From NCBI RefSeq assembly GCF_900129345.1, contig NZ_FQVK01000026.1:1-56202 (forward strand): a stretch of DNA of 56,202 nt, given 5' to 3'. A model generated the notes under the pieces. It searched no databases. It worked only from the letters and a program-made list of their open reading frames with translations, and was not told the DNA's origin. A program made the position numbers and the translations under genes. Below are positions 54,739 through 56,202 of the stretch, one piece after another. The stretch is from Ruegeria intermedia. GTDB taxonomy: Bacteria; Pseudomonadota; Alphaproteobacteria; Rhodobacterales; Rhodobacteraceae. Within the stretch, counting starts at the first letter, position 1. Each line of letters begins with the position of its first letter.

Positions 54739-56055
54739 ATGCGGGACGCCTCGGCACCCATCACCCACGGACGGGTGCTGAAGATCGCGGTGCCGATCGT
54801 GCTGTCCAATGCGACGGTGCCGATTCTAGGCGCTGTGGATACCGGCGTGGTCGGCCAGATGGGGCAGGCCGCCCCGATCGGCGCGGTTGGCATCGGTGCG
54901 GTCATTCTGGCAACGATCTATTGGGTGTTCGGCTTTCTGCGCATGGGCACGACCGGCCTAGCGGCGCAGGCCCGAGGCGCAGGAGACACGGCCGAAACCG
55001 GTGCTCTGCTCATGCGCGGTCTGCTCTTGGGCGGCGCGGCGGGGCTGTTCTTCATCGTGGCGCAGGTGGCGGTATTCGCAGGGGCCTTCGCCCTGTCGCC
55101 CGCCAGCCCCGAGGTCGAGGCGCTGACGCGCGATTACCTTGAGATTCGCATCTGGGGCGCGCCGGCGACCATTGCGCTCTATGCCGTGACGGGCTGGCTG
55201 ATCGCGGTCGAGCGCACGCGCGGCGTGTTCGTCCTGCAGGTCTGGATGAACGGGCTGAACATCCTGTTGGATTTGTGGTTCGTGCTGGGGCTGGGCTGGG
55301 GCGTCGAAGGGGTGGCTGTGGCCACGCTGGTCGCTGAATGGACCGGGCTGGCGCTGGGCCTGTGGCTGTGCCGCGATGCGTTCGGGGGCAATCAATGGCG
55401 CGATTGGGCGCGGATCTTCGACCCCGCCCGCCTGCGCCGGATGATGCAGGTCAATGGCGACATCATAATCCGGTCGGTCCTGCTGACTGGGTCTTTCACC
55501 ACCTTTCTGTTCGTGGGCGCCGATCTGGGCGACGTGACGCTGGCTGCCAACCAGGTGCTGATCCAATTCCTGGAAATCACCGCCTTTGCGCTGGACGGGT
55601 TCGCCTTTTCCGCCGAGGCGCTGGTGGGCAGCGCCGTCGGCGCCAGGGACCGATACCAGGTCCGGCGCGCCTCGGTCATGGCGTCGCAATGGGGCGTCGG
55701 AGGCGCCGTGCTGCTGGGGGTCACGTTCTTTTTGGCGGGGCCCGCATTGATCGACCTGATGGCCACCGCGCCCGAGGTGCGGATCGCGGCGCGCGAATAC
55801 CTGATCTGGGCGGCGCTGGCCCCAGTGATCGGAGTCGCCAGCTGGATGTTCGACGGAATCTACATCGGCGCCACCTGGACCCGCGCCATGCGCATCGCGA
55901 TGATCCAGTCTGTGGCGATCTATGTGATGGCGCTGTTCCTGCTGGTGCCAACCATGGGCAATCACGGGCTGTGGGCCGCGCTGATGGTGCTGAACACCGC
56001 CCGCGCGGCAACGCTGGGCCTGCGCTATCCCCGGCTCGAGGCGCAGGTCGCCTAG
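54739..56055 (+). CDS. MATE-family multidrug efflux transporter
   Basis: A 438-residue 12-helix exporter of the DinF branch of the MATE superfamily. The N-terminal lobe begins ITHGRVLKIAVPIVLSNATV and shows VDTGVVGQM; the C-terminal lobe has ALDGFAFSAEALVGSAVGA. It probably couples sodium or proton entry to drug or metabolite export. It is 5 bp from the thioesterase gene and likely cotranscribed. Its TAG stop lies within a CTAG that borders an IS element. Confidence 0.95.
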   Translation: MRDASAPITHGRVLKIAVPIVLSNATVPILGAVDTGVVGQMGQAAPIGAVGIGAVILATIYWVFGFLRMGTTGLAAQARGAGDTAETGALLMRGLLLGGAAGLFFIVAQVAVFAGAFALSPASPEVEALTRDYLEIRIWGAPATIALYAVTGWLIAVERTRGVFVLQVWMNGLNILLDLWFVLGLGWGVEGVAVATLVAEWTGLALGLWLCRDAFGGNQWRDWARIFDPARLRRMMQVNGDIIIRSVLLTGSFTTFLFVGADLGDVTLAANQVLIQFLEITAFALDGFAFSAEALVGSAVGARDRYQVRRASVMASQWGVGGAVLLGVTFFLAGPALIDLMATAPEVRIAAREYLIWAALAPVIGVASWMFDGIYIGATWTRAMRIAMIQSVAIYVMALFLLVPTMGNHGLWAALMVLNTARAATLGLRYPRLEAQVA

Positions 56056-56202
56056 GTCACCGACTCATAGACGCGCAACCAGATGCGTGTTGCGGCGAGT
56101 TTGACTGGGGCGAGGAAGTTGGCGTCATGTTTCTCGTATCTGGTGGCGATGGCCCTGTAGTGCTTGAGCTTTGAGAAAAACCGTTCGATCCGGTTGCGCC
56201 GC
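56052..56202 (-). mobile_element. IS5-family transposase 3' end, element continues beyond the window
   Basis: On the minus strand the sequence reads RRNRIERFFSKLKHYRAIATRY, KHDANFLAPVKLAATRIWLR and VYESVT then TAG, the C-terminus of an IS5-family (IS427-like) transposase with the catalytic Glu region (RIERFFSKLK). The stop TAG is the reverse reading of CTAG at 56052-56055, the same bases that end the MATE gene. The rest of the element lies outside the window. Confidence 0.85.

Overview
The window is a high-GC stretch of a chromosome from an alphaproteobacterium of the order Rhodobacterales, most likely the marine Roseobacter group. The evidence is the set of family-level markers and their order: clpP-clpX, an NDUFA12-like complex I protein followed by mlaD, a DUF2155 protein, aat and accC-accB, UPF0335/DUF2312, short membrane proteins of the kind often mislabelled 'CTP synthetase', a ScfR-type acyl-CoA regulator, and MerR-controlled beta-oxidation genes. 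No search could be run, so this placement rests on recognition of the proteins.

Layout. 1-800: a decayed left edge and an ArsR-family regulator with the two cysteines of SqrR/BigR sulfide sensors. 1.1-8.1 kb: housekeeping genes (clpP, clpX, a RidA-like protein, NDUFA12, mlaD, DUF2155, then on the minus strand aat, accC, accB and a PAS-LuxR regulator). 8.2-13 kb: a signalling block made of a ScfR/RamB-type regulator, a single-domain response regulator, a two-helix membrane protein and an 892-residue SLC5 transporter/histidine kinase fusion, the last three joined by overlapping reading frames. 13-16.7 kb: a solitary SpoA (FliM/FliN C-terminal) protein and small hypotheticals. 16.8-18.35 kb: an insertion-sequence graveyard (IS3-type orfA and orfB in opposite orientations, an IS5-type fragment, and two copies of a 45-bp palindromic repeat inside the orfB remnant), ending just before tRNA-Thr(TGT).

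18.9-26.1 kb: an FAH-family hydrolase, then a complete spermidine/putrescine-type ABC importer (ATPase, binding protein, two permeases) whose last gene is creatinase. This suggests import and hydrolysis of creatine or a related guanidino compound. 26.5-26.9 kb: tRNA-Leu(TAA), preceded by a roughly 128-bp tandem duplication that carries a 5' half-copy of the tRNA. 27.3-34.7 kb: small membrane proteins, an alpha/beta hydrolase, glyA, nadK, a candidate small RNA with a CRP-like palindrome and a strong terminator, an amidase, and propionyl-CoA synthetase (prpE). A cluster of TTTGCAAA-type sites lies upstream of prpE, matching the ScfR/RamB regulator class found at 8.25 kb. 35-39 kb: a GFA-family protein, maeB with a perfect-arm palindrome in its promoter, and a divergent VOC-bicupin protein.

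39-43.5 kb: a tightly packed nucleoside salvage operon (cdd, deoA, deoB, add, upp). 43.5-46.3 kb: a hypothetical membrane protein, a sulfotransferase and a Hint-domain protein. 46.3-53.7 kb: a minus-strand fatty-acid degradation block (two MerR regulators, acyl-CoA dehydrogenase, a 70-residue protein, a GST, thiolase and the FadJ-type multifunctional enzyme). 53.8-56.2 kb: two PaaI-type thioesterases and a MATE exporter, whose stop codon shares a CTAG with the end of an IS5-type transposase that runs off the window.

The connecting theme is acyl-CoA and small organic acid metabolism (accBC, prpE, maeB, beta-oxidation, thioesterases) with several dedicated sensors. The observations most worth testing are the transporter-kinase operon, the creatinase importer, the prpE operator cluster, the candidate small RNA, and the repeat and IS structure.
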